Positions 52,955 to 60,718 of a stretch of 64,000 nt of DNA are shown here, piece by piece. The stretch is from Kibdelosporangium banguiense. Its GTDB lineage: Bacteria; Actinomycetota; Actinomycetes; Mycobacteriales; Pseudonocardiaceae. The position numbers and the translations under genes were made by a program. The notes under the pieces are model-generated. The model was given only the letters and a program-made list of their open reading frames with translations, was not told where the DNA came from and did not search any database. The first letter of the stretch is position 1. The number at the start of each line of letters is the position of its first letter. Where the stretch lies: the NCBI RefSeq assembly GCF_017876405.1, contig NZ_JAGINW010000001.1, forward strand, positions 8,011,203-8,075,202, in the 5' to 3' direction.

Positions 52955-54315
52955 TGACGACCGTCCTGCGTGGCTGCGATCTGATCGACGGTCAGGGCAC
53001 CGAACCTCGGCGTGGGGTCGATATCGTCGTCGAATGCGACACGGTCCGGGAGATCATCGAGCCTGGGAACGGAACATACCCGTCGGCGGAAGTCGTTGCC
53101 GCGTCGGGGATGCTGGTGATTCCAGGGCTGATCAACAACCACACGCACGGCACCGCGTACGGCCCGCTGTTCCCCAGTGGTCATGAACCGTTGCCGCAGT
53201 GGCAGGTGAACGCGAATCTCGACCGGCATCTGCTGGAGGGCACGACGACAGTGCTCTGCGTCGACGGGTTCATCACCGCGGAAGCTGTTGCCAGGACTGA
53301 CGAAGCGCATCCGGTCAACGTGAAATCCGCCTCCTGTAACACACCGGCGTGCCTGGAAGCGGCGACCGTCGCCGACGGAGGCGGGCTCACCGAGGCAGAC
53401 AAGGCTTTCACCGCGCGTCAGGCCGTGGCTGAAGGGGCGGTCGCGCTGGGTGAGATCGGTGCGGGACACACGCTTGGCGGTGGCGGGGCGAGCTACATGT
53501 ACATCCCCGAGGAGATCGCGCGGCGTACAGGCGTGACGGTGACGGCGTGGCAGGCGAACGAGCTGAAGATCGCTGTGCTGGGCAGGCACATCAAGACGTC
53601 GGCGTTCGATCGTGACGCGGTGGAGGAGGCGTTGGCGGGCGCGGGCCTGACCGGAATTCTGTCCGTTGAGGACGCTCGCGAGATCGTGTCAGGCGTGGTT
53701 CTGCCCGCGTTCGACATCGCGCTGCGCGGCTTGGCCGAAGCGGCTGACCAGGCCCGTGATCTGGGCGTTCCGGTGCTCGTGCACAATGCGGCCGCGTCGA
53801 TGACACAGGTCGCCGCGATCGCCAGGACGGACGTGCGGCTGATCGCCGGGCACTCCAACCATCCCAGCTTCACCACGCGTGAGGCGCTCGACCATGCAGC
53901 GCGGTTGAAGGAGCGGGGAGTGGTGATCGATGTGTCCATTCTGGACACGTTCGGCGGCAGACGGCCGGGCATGGGTCCGGAACTGCTCTACGCCATGTTC
54001 GAGGCCGGGCTGGTGGACACGATCTCGACCGACTACGCGGGCGGCCACCACGACCCGATCCTGCTGGCGATCGACCGGGCCACCAAGGCTGGCGTGGTCG
54101 GCCTGCCCGCCGCGATCGCGATGGCGACGTCCACCGTCGCCGACACATTCCCCGGGCTGGCGCCCAGGCGTGGCCGGATCGTGCCAGGCGCGGTCGCCGA
54201 CCTGGTGGTGACCGACCCGGCGGCGCTGGACAATGTCCGGACCGTCATGATCAGCGGCAGGATCGTCGTGCGGGAAGGCAGGCGGGTCACGGATGAAGCG
54301 AGTGACGATCGGTGA
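52954..54315 (+). CDS. Amidohydrolase-superfamily metallo-hydrolase
   Basis: 453 residues. The metal-binding HxH of the superfamily appears as INNHTHG near residue 67, with later candidate ligands in LVHNAA, AGHSNHPS and the ISTDYAGGHHD loop. The C-terminal GRIVPGAVADLVVTDP is the usual composite-domain ending of dihydroorotase/enamidase-like enzymes. The start is ATG 52954 (GAGGAG upstream), overlapping the oxidoreductase stop. It probably cleaves an amide, imide or lactam bond in a catabolic route shared with the FAD enzyme. The last 23 nt overlap the LacI gene. Confidence 0.82.
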   Translation: MTTVLRGCDLIDGQGTEPRRGVDIVVECDTVREIIEPGNGTYPSAEVVAASGMLVIPGLINNHTHGTAYGPLFPSGHEPLPQWQVNANLDRHLLEGTTTVLCVDGFITAEAVARTDEAHPVNVKSASCNTPACLEAATVADGGGLTEADKAFTARQAVAEGAVALGEIGAGHTLGGGGASYMYIPEEIARRTGVTVTAWQANELKIAVLGRHIKTSAFDRDAVEEALAGAGLTGILSVEDAREIVSGVVLPAFDIALRGLAEAADQARDLGVPVLVHNAAASMTQVAAIARTDVRLIAGHSNHPSFTTREALDHAARLKERGVVIDVSILDTFGGRRPGMGPELLYAMFEAGLVDTISTDYAGGHHDPILLAIDRATKAGVVGLPAAIAMATSTVADTFPGLAPRRGRIVPGAVADLVVTDPAALDNVRTVMISGRIVVREGRRVTDEASDDR

Positions 54316-55252
54316 CGTGGCCACACACGCGGGAGTGTCCACAGCGACAGTCTCCCGCGTGCTGAACGGCGGTCTGGTCGCCGAGTCGACGGCGGCCAGG
54401 GTGTGGGAGTCCGCCGAGAGTCTCGGCTACAGCCCGAACGCCTTGACCAAGAGCATCTTCGCCGGGCGATCGAGCACAATCGGCGTGGTCATCCGTGACC
54501 TGAGCAGCCCGTTCTACCTGGACCTGATCCGGGGGATCGACGAAGTCGCAGCGGCCAACGACAGCCCAGTCATGCTGGCCAACACCTACCGCCGCACCGA
54601 CCGGGAGGCCGCCCAGGTACAGGCGATGGACCAGCAACGAGTACGCGGCCTGGTCATCACAGCCGATGAGACCGCCGACAACCACGCCCGCCGAATGGCA
54701 GAGAACGGCACCCCTTGCGTGATCATCGCGCGCACGGCACCAGGACTGCATTCGGTCAGCCTCGACGATGTCGCGGCCGGCAGGCTGATGGCCGCGCACC
54801 TGGGCGACTGCGGCCGGTCGCGGGTCGGAGTCTTGAGTGGACGCCATCGGCCGACCCAGGTCAAGCGCGCGGAAGGGCTACGGCAGGGGCTCTCCGAGCG
54901 TGGCCTGCCGCAACCCGAGGAAGTCCTTGTGGAGAACGAGGATGAGGTGGACGGTGCCGTCGGTTCGTTGCTGCGCCGCAACGACACTGTCGTGTGCACG
55001 ACCGGCCGTCTGACCGTATCCGTCCACATGGCACTGACCCATCGCGGCCTCGGAATACCCGACGATGTCGGGTTCCTGACCATGGACGACTTCCCGTGGG
55101 CAAGTACGCTGGGAATCAGCGTGGTCACTCAACCCTCGTACGAAATGGGCCGCAGGGCCGCGGAACTCATCGTCGAGGAGCCCGCGACCCCGGCCCGGAT
55201 TGTCTTCCAGCCCACCCTCATCGCCCGCGGCTCCTGCGGGTCGGGCGCCTGA
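54293..55252 (+). CDS. LacI-family transcriptional regulator
   Basis: 319 residues. The LacI helix-turn-helix is at 4-25 (TIGDVATHAGVSTATVSRVL), the hinge helix around SIFAGRSSTIGVVIRDLSS, followed by a periplasmic-binding-protein-like effector domain. It starts inside the amidohydrolase gene (23-nt overlap) and so belongs to the same operon, a layout suggesting autoregulation through the tandem palindromes at 51837-51864. The effector is unknown and, given the operon content, need not be a sugar. Confidence 0.85.
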   Translation: MKRVTIGDVATHAGVSTATVSRVLNGGLVAESTAARVWESAESLGYSPNALTKSIFAGRSSTIGVVIRDLSSPFYLDLIRGIDEVAAANDSPVMLANTYRRTDREAAQVQAMDQQRVRGLVITADETADNHARRMAENGTPCVIIARTAPGLHSVSLDDVAAGRLMAAHLGDCGRSRVGVLSGRHRPTQVKRAEGLRQGLSERGLPQPEEVLVENEDEVDGAVGSLLRRNDTVVCTTGRLTVSVHMALTHRGLGIPDDVGFLTMDDFPWASTLGISVVTQPSYEMGRRAAELIVEEPATPARIVFQPTLIARGSCGSGA

Positions 55253-55273
55253 GTACCCGTTACCTGCGGGCTC

Positions 55274-55328
55274 TTGACGGGTGAACGACCGGGCTGCATA
55301 CTCGCTTAACCTCAAGTTAATCGATTAA
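55274..55328 (+). promoter_or_regulatory. Promoter and LacI-type operator ahead of the fructan-type operon regulator
   Basis: TTGACG (55274-55279), 17-bp spacer and CATACT (55297-55302) make a good promoter. About 14 bp further is TTAATCGATTAA (55317-55328), a perfect 12-bp palindrome with the central CG typical of LacI-family operators. It is 29 bp upstream of the LacI gene at 55358 and most simply mediates autorepression. Confidence 0.58.
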
Positions 55329-55357
55329 ACAGCCGGATAACGGGAAGGGGCGGCACG

Positions 55358-56392
55358 ATGGCCCGAGTTCGGATGTCCGACGTGGCGGCCCATGCCGGGG
55401 TGTCCACGGCGACGGTGTCGATGGTGCTCAACGGGGTGAACACGACGCGTATCTCGCCGCAGACCCAGCAGCGTGTGCGTGAGGCGGCCGAGGCGGTCGG
55501 CTACAAGCCGAACTCGGTGGCCCGCAGCCTGCGGACGCAGCAGACCCGCATGGTCGGGTTGATCTCGGACACGATCGCCAGTACGCCGTTTGCTGGGCGG
55601 ATGCTGGCCGGGGCCAACGATGTGGCGCGTGAGCAGGGGCATCTGGTGATCCTCGTCGACACCGAGCGTGATGCCGGCGCCGAGCGTCAGGCGCTGCATG
55701 CCCTGAGCGGGCAACAGGTCGACGCCATGATCTACGCGTGCATGTGGCATCGCGTGGTCGAGGTGCCGGAGGGCCTGCCTGAGGATGCTGTCCTGCTTGA
55801 CTGTGCTCCGGCTGGTGGGGGCCGTGCCGCGGTCGTGCCGGATGAGCAGGCGGGCGGGATGGCCGCGGTGCAGGAGTTGGTGGCCGCCGGGCATCGCCGG
55901 ATCGCTTTCCTGGACGCCGAGCAGCGGTTCGACCTGGTCGCCTCACGGCTGCGGTACGAAGGGTATCTCCGGATCCTGGCGGACGCCGGGATCGAGCCGG
56001 ACCCCGCCCTGCACGCCCGCGCCGAACCGGTGGCCGGTGGTGGGCGGGAGGCAGCCCGGCGGCTGCTGGACCTGCCGGCCGAACGACGTCCCACCGCGAT
56101 GTTCTGCTTCAACGACCGCATGGCCATGGGCGCCTACGCGGCCGCACACCATTGTGGACTGTCGATTCCCCGCGATCTGTCCATCGTCGGCTACGACGAC
56201 CAGCAACTGGTCGCGGCCGAGCTCGACCCTCCGCTGACGACGATCGCGTTGCCGCACTACGAGATGGGCCGATGGGCGATGGAGGTCGCCCTGGGGCTGC
56301 GCCAGGCAGACCCCGCGGTCCCGTATCTCATGCCGTGCCCGATCATCCGCCGGGCCTCGGTGGGCCCGCCGCCGGTTCAGTTTGGCGACTGA
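55358..56392 (+). CDS. LacI-family transcriptional regulator of the sugar operon
   Basis: 344 residues, helix-turn-helix at 6-27 (MSDVAAHAGVSTATVSMVL), hinge region with SVARSLRTQQTRMVGLI, and a ligand-binding domain with the usual FCFNDRMAMGAY and IVGYDDQQLVAAEL motifs near the C-terminus. The ATG at 55358 follows GAAGGGGCGG. It directly precedes the sugar ABC transporter/GH32 genes on the same strand and is probably their repressor, released by sucrose, fructose or a fructan oligomer. The inferred effector rests on the downstream enzymes. Confidence 0.88.
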   Translation: MARVRMSDVAAHAGVSTATVSMVLNGVNTTRISPQTQQRVREAAEAVGYKPNSVARSLRTQQTRMVGLISDTIASTPFAGRMLAGANDVAREQGHLVILVDTERDAGAERQALHALSGQQVDAMIYACMWHRVVEVPEGLPEDAVLLDCAPAGGGRAAVVPDEQAGGMAAVQELVAAGHRRIAFLDAEQRFDLVASRLRYEGYLRILADAGIEPDPALHARAEPVAGGGREAARRLLDLPAERRPTAMFCFNDRMAMGAYAAAHHCGLSIPRDLSIVGYDDQQLVAAELDPPLTTIALPHYEMGRWAMEVALGLRQADPAVPYLMPCPIIRRASVGPPPVQFGD

Positions 56393-56428
56393 CCGGCGGC
56401 AGGTCTCACTCATCGCATTGCAATCCAC

Positions 56429-56448
56429 ATGGCAGTTGGCGCTGCCAT
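56429..56448 (+). promoter_or_regulatory. Inverted repeat in the regulator-transporter gap
   Basis: ATGGCAG (56429-56435), 6-bp centre, CTGCCAT (56442-56448): perfect 7-bp arms in the 110-bp gap between the LacI gene and the binding-protein gene. It may be a second operator or a weak hairpin at the end of the regulator transcript; sequence cannot decide. Confidence 0.42.
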
Positions 56449-56502
56449 CCGGCACGGAGACGACGGCCGGTCGCGCTCCGGAACAGAGAAAGAGATCGTA
56501 CG

Positions 56503-57789
56503 GTGAAGCGTAAATCCCTCTCGATCATAGCAGCGGCGGGCCTGTCCGTGGTGCTTGCGCTGGGCGGCTGCGCCCGTGCGGGGCAGGAGTCCTCGTCGTC
56601 CGGCAGTCCCGGTGAGATCACGATGTGGACGCACTCGGCGGGCAATCCCGGTGAACTGGCGGTGTACCAGCAGATCATCTCCGATTTCAACGCGTCCCAG
56701 ACCCAGTACAAGATCGTTCAGCAGAACTTCCCGCAGGGGTCCTACAACGACGCGATCACCGCGGCCGCCACGGCCCGAAAGCTGCCGTGTCTGCTGGACA
56801 TGGACGGCCCGGTGATGCCGAACTGGGCCTGGGCGGGCTACCTGCAGCCGCTGGGTCTGCCGGACGACCTGATCAATTCCCTGCTGCCCACGACCGTCGG
56901 GCGCTACAAGGACACTGTCTACTCGGCCGGCTACTGGGACGCCGCGCTGTCGATCTTCGCGCGAAAGTCGGTGCTGGACAAGAACACCATCAGGATCCCG
57001 ACCGTCGACAAGCCGTGGACGCTCGACGAGTTCGACGCGGCCGTCACCAAGCTGAAGGCGAACGGCTACACCACACCGCTCGATCTCGGCGCCGCCGACA
57101 AGGGGGAGTGGTGGTCGTACGCGTACTCGCCGATGCTCCAGAGCACCGGCGGTGATCTGATCAATCGCAGCACCATGAAGTCCGCCGACGGCGCGCTGAA
57201 CGGCCCGGACGCGGTGAAGTTCTTCACCTGGTTCCAGCAGGCGTTCAAGAATGGCTGGGCGGACAACGCAGGCCCGGTCGGCAACCAGCGTTTCATCGAC
57301 GACAAGGTGGCCCTGAGCTACACCGGTGTGTGGAACGCCGAGGACGCGCTCAAGAGCGTCGGCAACGACCTGCTGATCCTGCCGCCGGTGGACTTCGGCA
57401 AGGGCCCCAAGATCGGCGGCGGCTCCTGGCAGTGGGGCATCTCCGCTGGTTGTAAGAACGCCGACGGAGCCCGCGCGTACCTGAAGTTCAGCTTCCAGGA
57501 CAAGTACCTCACCGCCTTCGCCGACAGCCAGGTCGTCATCCCGAGCACCGCGGCCGCCACGACGGCGTCGAAGTACTTCAACGACAAGGCACCACTGCAC
57601 CAGTTCGCGGTGCTGTCGCAGAAGTTCGCCCTGGCCCGGCCGGCCACCCCTGGCTACCCGGCGATCTCCTTGTCCTTCGAGAAGGCGGCCAAGGACATCA
57701 TGAGCGGCGCCGATGTGCGTTCGACGCTCGACACTGCCGTGCAGGCGATCGACACCGACATCAAGTCGCAGAACGGCTACGGCTTCTAG
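56503..57789 (+). CDS. Sugar ABC transporter substrate-binding lipoprotein
   Basis: 428 residues. The GTG at 56503 opens a lipoprotein signal peptide (KRK, hydrophobic core, lipobox LALGGC with Cys about 23). The mature protein is an extracellular solute-binding protein family 1 member (GEITMWTHSAG start, SYTGVWNAED and PATPGYPAIS features). The longer open frame upstream is rejected because it runs through the LacI gene in another phase. It feeds the two permeases downstream; substrate is probably a fructose-containing oligosaccharide because two GH32-like enzymes follow in the operon. A strong hairpin just after its stop probably keeps its mRNA level above that of the permeases. Confidence 0.88.
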   Translation: MKRKSLSIIAAAGLSVVLALGGCARAGQESSSSGSPGEITMWTHSAGNPGELAVYQQIISDFNASQTQYKIVQQNFPQGSYNDAITAAATARKLPCLLDMDGPVMPNWAWAGYLQPLGLPDDLINSLLPTTVGRYKDTVYSAGYWDAALSIFARKSVLDKNTIRIPTVDKPWTLDEFDAAVTKLKANGYTTPLDLGAADKGEWWSYAYSPMLQSTGGDLINRSTMKSADGALNGPDAVKFFTWFQQAFKNGWADNAGPVGNQRFIDDKVALSYTGVWNAEDALKSVGNDLLILPPVDFGKGPKIGGGSWQWGISAGCKNADGARAYLKFSFQDKYLTAFADSQVVIPSTAAATTASKYFNDKAPLHQFAVLSQKFALARPATPGYPAISLSFEKAAKDIMSGADVRSTLDTAVQAIDTDIKSQNGYGF

Positions 57790-57801
57790 GTCGTCGTTGC
57801 T

Positions 57802-57827
57802 CCCGCCGGGCGGCAGCGCCCGGCGGG
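57802..57827 (+). promoter_or_regulatory. Intercistronic hairpin between binding-protein and permease genes
   Basis: A perfect 11-bp G+C-only stem (CCCGCCGGGCG with CGCCCGGCGGG) with loop GCAG, 12 nt after the binding-protein stop and 20 nt before the permease start. It lacks a T-run. In ABC importer operons such hairpins attenuate or protect the upstream mRNA so that more binding protein than permease is made. Confidence 0.72.
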
Positions 57828-57847
57828 CCAAGTGGAAGGCACTTCTC

Positions 57848-58801
57848 ATGACGGCGATCTCCTCGCCGGACTCACATACCGCGAGCGCGGCCCCGAGATC
57901 CGTTCCCCGGCGCAGGCTTCGTGCCGACGTGCGCTCCGAGCGTCGCGCAGGCTGGGCGATGGCTGCCCCGGCGGTGCTGTTGCTGCTGGCGTTCCTGATC
58001 GTTCCGGTGATCCTCGGTTTTGTCCTGTCGTTCACCAACGCGCGGCTGATCTCGCCGGAACCCACCGTCTTCACCGGTTTCGACAACTTCGTCCGGGCAT
58101 TCACCGCCGATCCGGCGTTCTTCCGCTCGCTGGTGAACACGTTCTGTTTCGCCGCGGTCGTGGTGCCGGTGCAGGCCGGGTTCGGGCTGTTGCTGGCGAT
58201 CCTGGTGAACCAGAAGATCCGTGGGGTGGTGGCGTTCCGGGTCATCTTCTTCATCCCGGTCGTGACCTCGATCGTCGTGGTCTCGATCCTGTGGAAGTTC
58301 ATGTACCAGCCGGACGGGCTGATCAATTCCTTCATCGACTCGATCACCTTCGGCGCCTGGCAGGGCACCGCGTGGTTGAACGACCCGAGCACCGCCCTCA
58401 CCGCGATCATCGTGCTGTCCATCTGGCAGGCGGTCGGCTTCCACATGCTGATCTGGTTGTCCGGCCTGCAGACCATCCCCGAGGAGCTGTACGAGGCCGC
58501 GCGGATCGACGGCGCCGGGCCCTGGCGGCAGTTCCGCGACGTGACGTGGCCGTGCCTGCGCCCGACCCGGGTGTTCGTGCTGATCACCATCACCATCGCC
58601 GCGCTCGGGCTGTTCGTGCAGATCGACGTGATGACCCAGGGCGGCCCGGTGGACTCCACCTCGACGCTCGTCTACCACGCGGTCCGCATGGGCTACAAGC
58701 AGCAGCAGATCGGCTACGGCTCGGCGCTCTCGCTGGTGTTCTTCGTGCTGGTGCTCATTGTCGCGCTGGTTCAGCGCTTCCTGACCCGAGACAAGGACTG
58801 A
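57848..58801 (+). CDS. Sugar ABC transporter permease (MalF-like)
   Basis: 317 residues with six hydrophobic segments and the cytoplasmic EAA loop EELYEAARIDGAGPWRQF, the contact site for the ATPase. The ATG at 57848 is chosen because GGAAGG lies upstream and the earlier in-frame region overlaps the binding-protein gene and hairpin. It is followed after 3 nt by the second permease. The N-terminal 35 residues are basic and lie in the cytoplasm. Confidence 0.88.
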   Translation: MTAISSPDSHTASAAPRSVPRRRLRADVRSERRAGWAMAAPAVLLLLAFLIVPVILGFVLSFTNARLISPEPTVFTGFDNFVRAFTADPAFFRSLVNTFCFAAVVVPVQAGFGLLLAILVNQKIRGVVAFRVIFFIPVVTSIVVVSILWKFMYQPDGLINSFIDSITFGAWQGTAWLNDPSTALTAIIVLSIWQAVGFHMLIWLSGLQTIPEELYEAARIDGAGPWRQFRDVTWPCLRPTRVFVLITITIAALGLFVQIDVMTQGGPVDSTSTLVYHAVRMGYKQQQIGYGSALSLVFFVLVLIVALVQRFLTRDKD

Positions 58802-58804
58802 GCC

Positions 58805-59704
58805 ATGGCAGTGCACGATCCGGGCGAGCGCGTGTTGCGCCGCCGCAGGCGGGTCTGGTTCTACATGGTGATGGCCGGACTCGCTGTCTTCTTCTTGTTC
58901 CCGTTGGTGTTCATGTTCGTCTCCAGCCTGAAGCCCGACGGGCAGATCCTGTCCGACATCGGCGGCTGGCGGGCGTTCCTGCCGGTCGGCGACATCAGCT
59001 TGCGCAACTACTCCGGGGTGTTCGACCGGGTGCCGGTCGGGCGGTTCCTGCTCAACTCGCTGATCGTCACGGTGGCGATCGTGGGCATCGGGCTCGTGGT
59101 AAACTCTATGGCCGGGTTCGCGATCTCCCGGCTGCGCTGGACGGGCCGCGGCGTGGTGCTCAGCGTCATCATCGCCACGCTGATCGTGCCGTTCGAGACC
59201 ATCGCGGTGCCGATGGTCTACTGGGTCTCGCATCTGCCGACCCTGTTGTTCCAGAACGGGTGGGTCGAGTACGACTTCGGGTGGCTGGACTCCTACGAGG
59301 TGCAGATCGTCCCGTTCATCGCCAACGGGTTCTCGATTTTCCTGTTCTCCCAGTACTTCTCCACCATCCCGACCGCGATCGACGAGGCGGCGCGGATCGA
59401 CGGCGCGGGCTGGTTCACCATCTACCGCAAGATCGCCGTGCCGCTGTCCGGCCCGGCGTTCGCGACGGTCGCGATCCTCACCTTCCTGCCGGCCTGGAAC
59501 CAGTACCTGTGGCCGAGCATGGTCGTCCAGGACGAGAACCTGCGGCCGGTCATGGTCGGCATGCAGTACTTCTTCCAGGACACCACTGCCTGGGGCGAGA
59601 TCATGGCCTACACGTCGATGATCACGCTGCCGGTGCTCGTGGTTTTCCTTGCCTTCCAACGTGCATTCGTCAGCAGTGTCGCGGCAAGCGGCGTGAAGGG
59701 CTGA
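58805..59704 (+). CDS. Sugar ABC transporter permease (MalG-like)
   Basis: 299 residues, six hydrophobic segments, EAA loop TAIDEAARIDGAGWFTIYRK and the family segment PAWNQYLWPSMVVQDEN. The start codon follows the previous stop by 3 nt. No ATP-binding subunit gene is in the operon; actinomycete sugar importers of this type usually share one MsiK-like ATPase encoded elsewhere. Confidence 0.88.
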   Translation: MAVHDPGERVLRRRRRVWFYMVMAGLAVFFLFPLVFMFVSSLKPDGQILSDIGGWRAFLPVGDISLRNYSGVFDRVPVGRFLLNSLIVTVAIVGIGLVVNSMAGFAISRLRWTGRGVVLSVIIATLIVPFETIAVPMVYWVSHLPTLLFQNGWVEYDFGWLDSYEVQIVPFIANGFSIFLFSQYFSTIPTAIDEAARIDGAGWFTIYRKIAVPLSGPAFATVAILTFLPAWNQYLWPSMVVQDENLRPVMVGMQYFFQDTTAWGEIMAYTSMITLPVLVVFLAFQRAFVSSVAASGVKG

Positions 59705-59746
59705 CGAGGCAACGCTTTCCCGACTTTCCTTCCGAAAGGTTTGTGG

Positions 59747-60703
59747 ATGTTCTCGCTGCCCGACTCCTGGGTCTGGGACTTCTGGTTCGCCGACGACGGC
59801 GACCGCTACCACCTCTTCTTCCTTTACGCCTCAAGGGCTTTGCGTGATCCCGAGGCCCGGCACTACCGTGCGTCGATCGGCCACGCGGTCTCGACGGACT
59901 TGGTGAGCTGGACCCGGATCGAGGACGCGCTGGTCCGTGCGGACGCCCCGGCGTTCGACGACCTGGCGACGTGGACCGGTTCGGTGGTGCGGCACCCGGA
60001 CGGGACGTGGTTCCTGTTCTACACGGGTTCCACGCCTGCCCCGGAAGGCAAGAACGTCCAGCGGATCGGCTATGCCACGTCACAGGATCTTCTGACCTGG
60101 CAGCGGGCGCCGGAGAACCCAGTCCTGTCGGCCGATCCCCGCTGGTACGAAACGCTGGACGCCGGCGTCTGGCACGACGAGGCGTTCCGAGACCCGTGGG
60201 TGTTCGCCGACCCGGACGGTGACGGCTGGCACATGCTCATCACCGCTCGCGCCGGCTCCGGCGAGCCGTTCGAGCGCGGCGTGGTCGGGCACGCGGTCTC
60301 CGCAGATCTGCGGCACTGGGAGTTGCGCCCGGCGCTGACGGTCCCCGGGCCGCGAGGCTTCGGGCAATTGGAAGTCATTCAGGTCGAGGTGGTGGACGCC
60401 CGCCCGGTCCTGCTGTTCTCCTGTCTGGCCGAGCACGCCTCGGCCGACCGCCGGGCGACCGGCACGACCGGCGGGATCTGGGCCGCTCCGGCCGGCGGTC
60501 CACTGGGGCCGTTCGACATCGCGGCCGCCGAACCCGTCACCGACGACCGTTTCTACAGTGGACGCCTGATCCGCCGCCGGTCCGACGACCGCTGGGTGCT
60601 GATCGCGTTCCACAACCGCGGCGAGCAGGGTTTCGTCGGCGCCATCAGCGATCCCATGCCGGTGGCGTGGGACGGCAAACACCTGAGTGTTTCTGGTTCC
60701 TAG
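59747..60703 (+). CDS. GH32-like glycoside hydrolase, cytoplasmic
   Basis: 318 residues from ATG 59747, with AAAGG 8 nt upstream (a TTG at 59741 would add two residues). No signal peptide. The five-bladed propeller features of GH32/GH68-type enzymes are present: an N-terminal WVWDFWFADDG with candidate nucleophile Asp11, FRDPWVFAD (the RDP motif), and a Glu in GQLEVIQVE as possible acid/base. It lacks the C-terminal beta-sandwich of classical invertases. Coming after a sugar importer, it probably hydrolyses or phosphorolyses imported fructosides inside the cell. The family call is firmer than the exact reaction. Confidence 0.75.
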   Translation: MFSLPDSWVWDFWFADDGDRYHLFFLYASRALRDPEARHYRASIGHAVSTDLVSWTRIEDALVRADAPAFDDLATWTGSVVRHPDGTWFLFYTGSTPAPEGKNVQRIGYATSQDLLTWQRAPENPVLSADPRWYETLDAGVWHDEAFRDPWVFADPDGDGWHMLITARAGSGEPFERGVVGHAVSADLRHWELRPALTVPGPRGFGQLEVIQVEVVDARPVLLFSCLAEHASADRRATGTTGGIWAAPAGGPLGPFDIAAAEPVTDDRFYSGRLIRRRSDDRWVLIAFHNRGEQGFVGAISDPMPVAWDGKHLSVSGS

Positions 60704-60718
60704 AGTTCTGGAGGTCGG

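Noticed and set aside
56410..59812. Two long minus-strand open frames across the sugar ABC genes
   Set aside because: Antisense to clearly conserved transporter genes; low-complexity Arg/Asp/His content and no recognisable domain.
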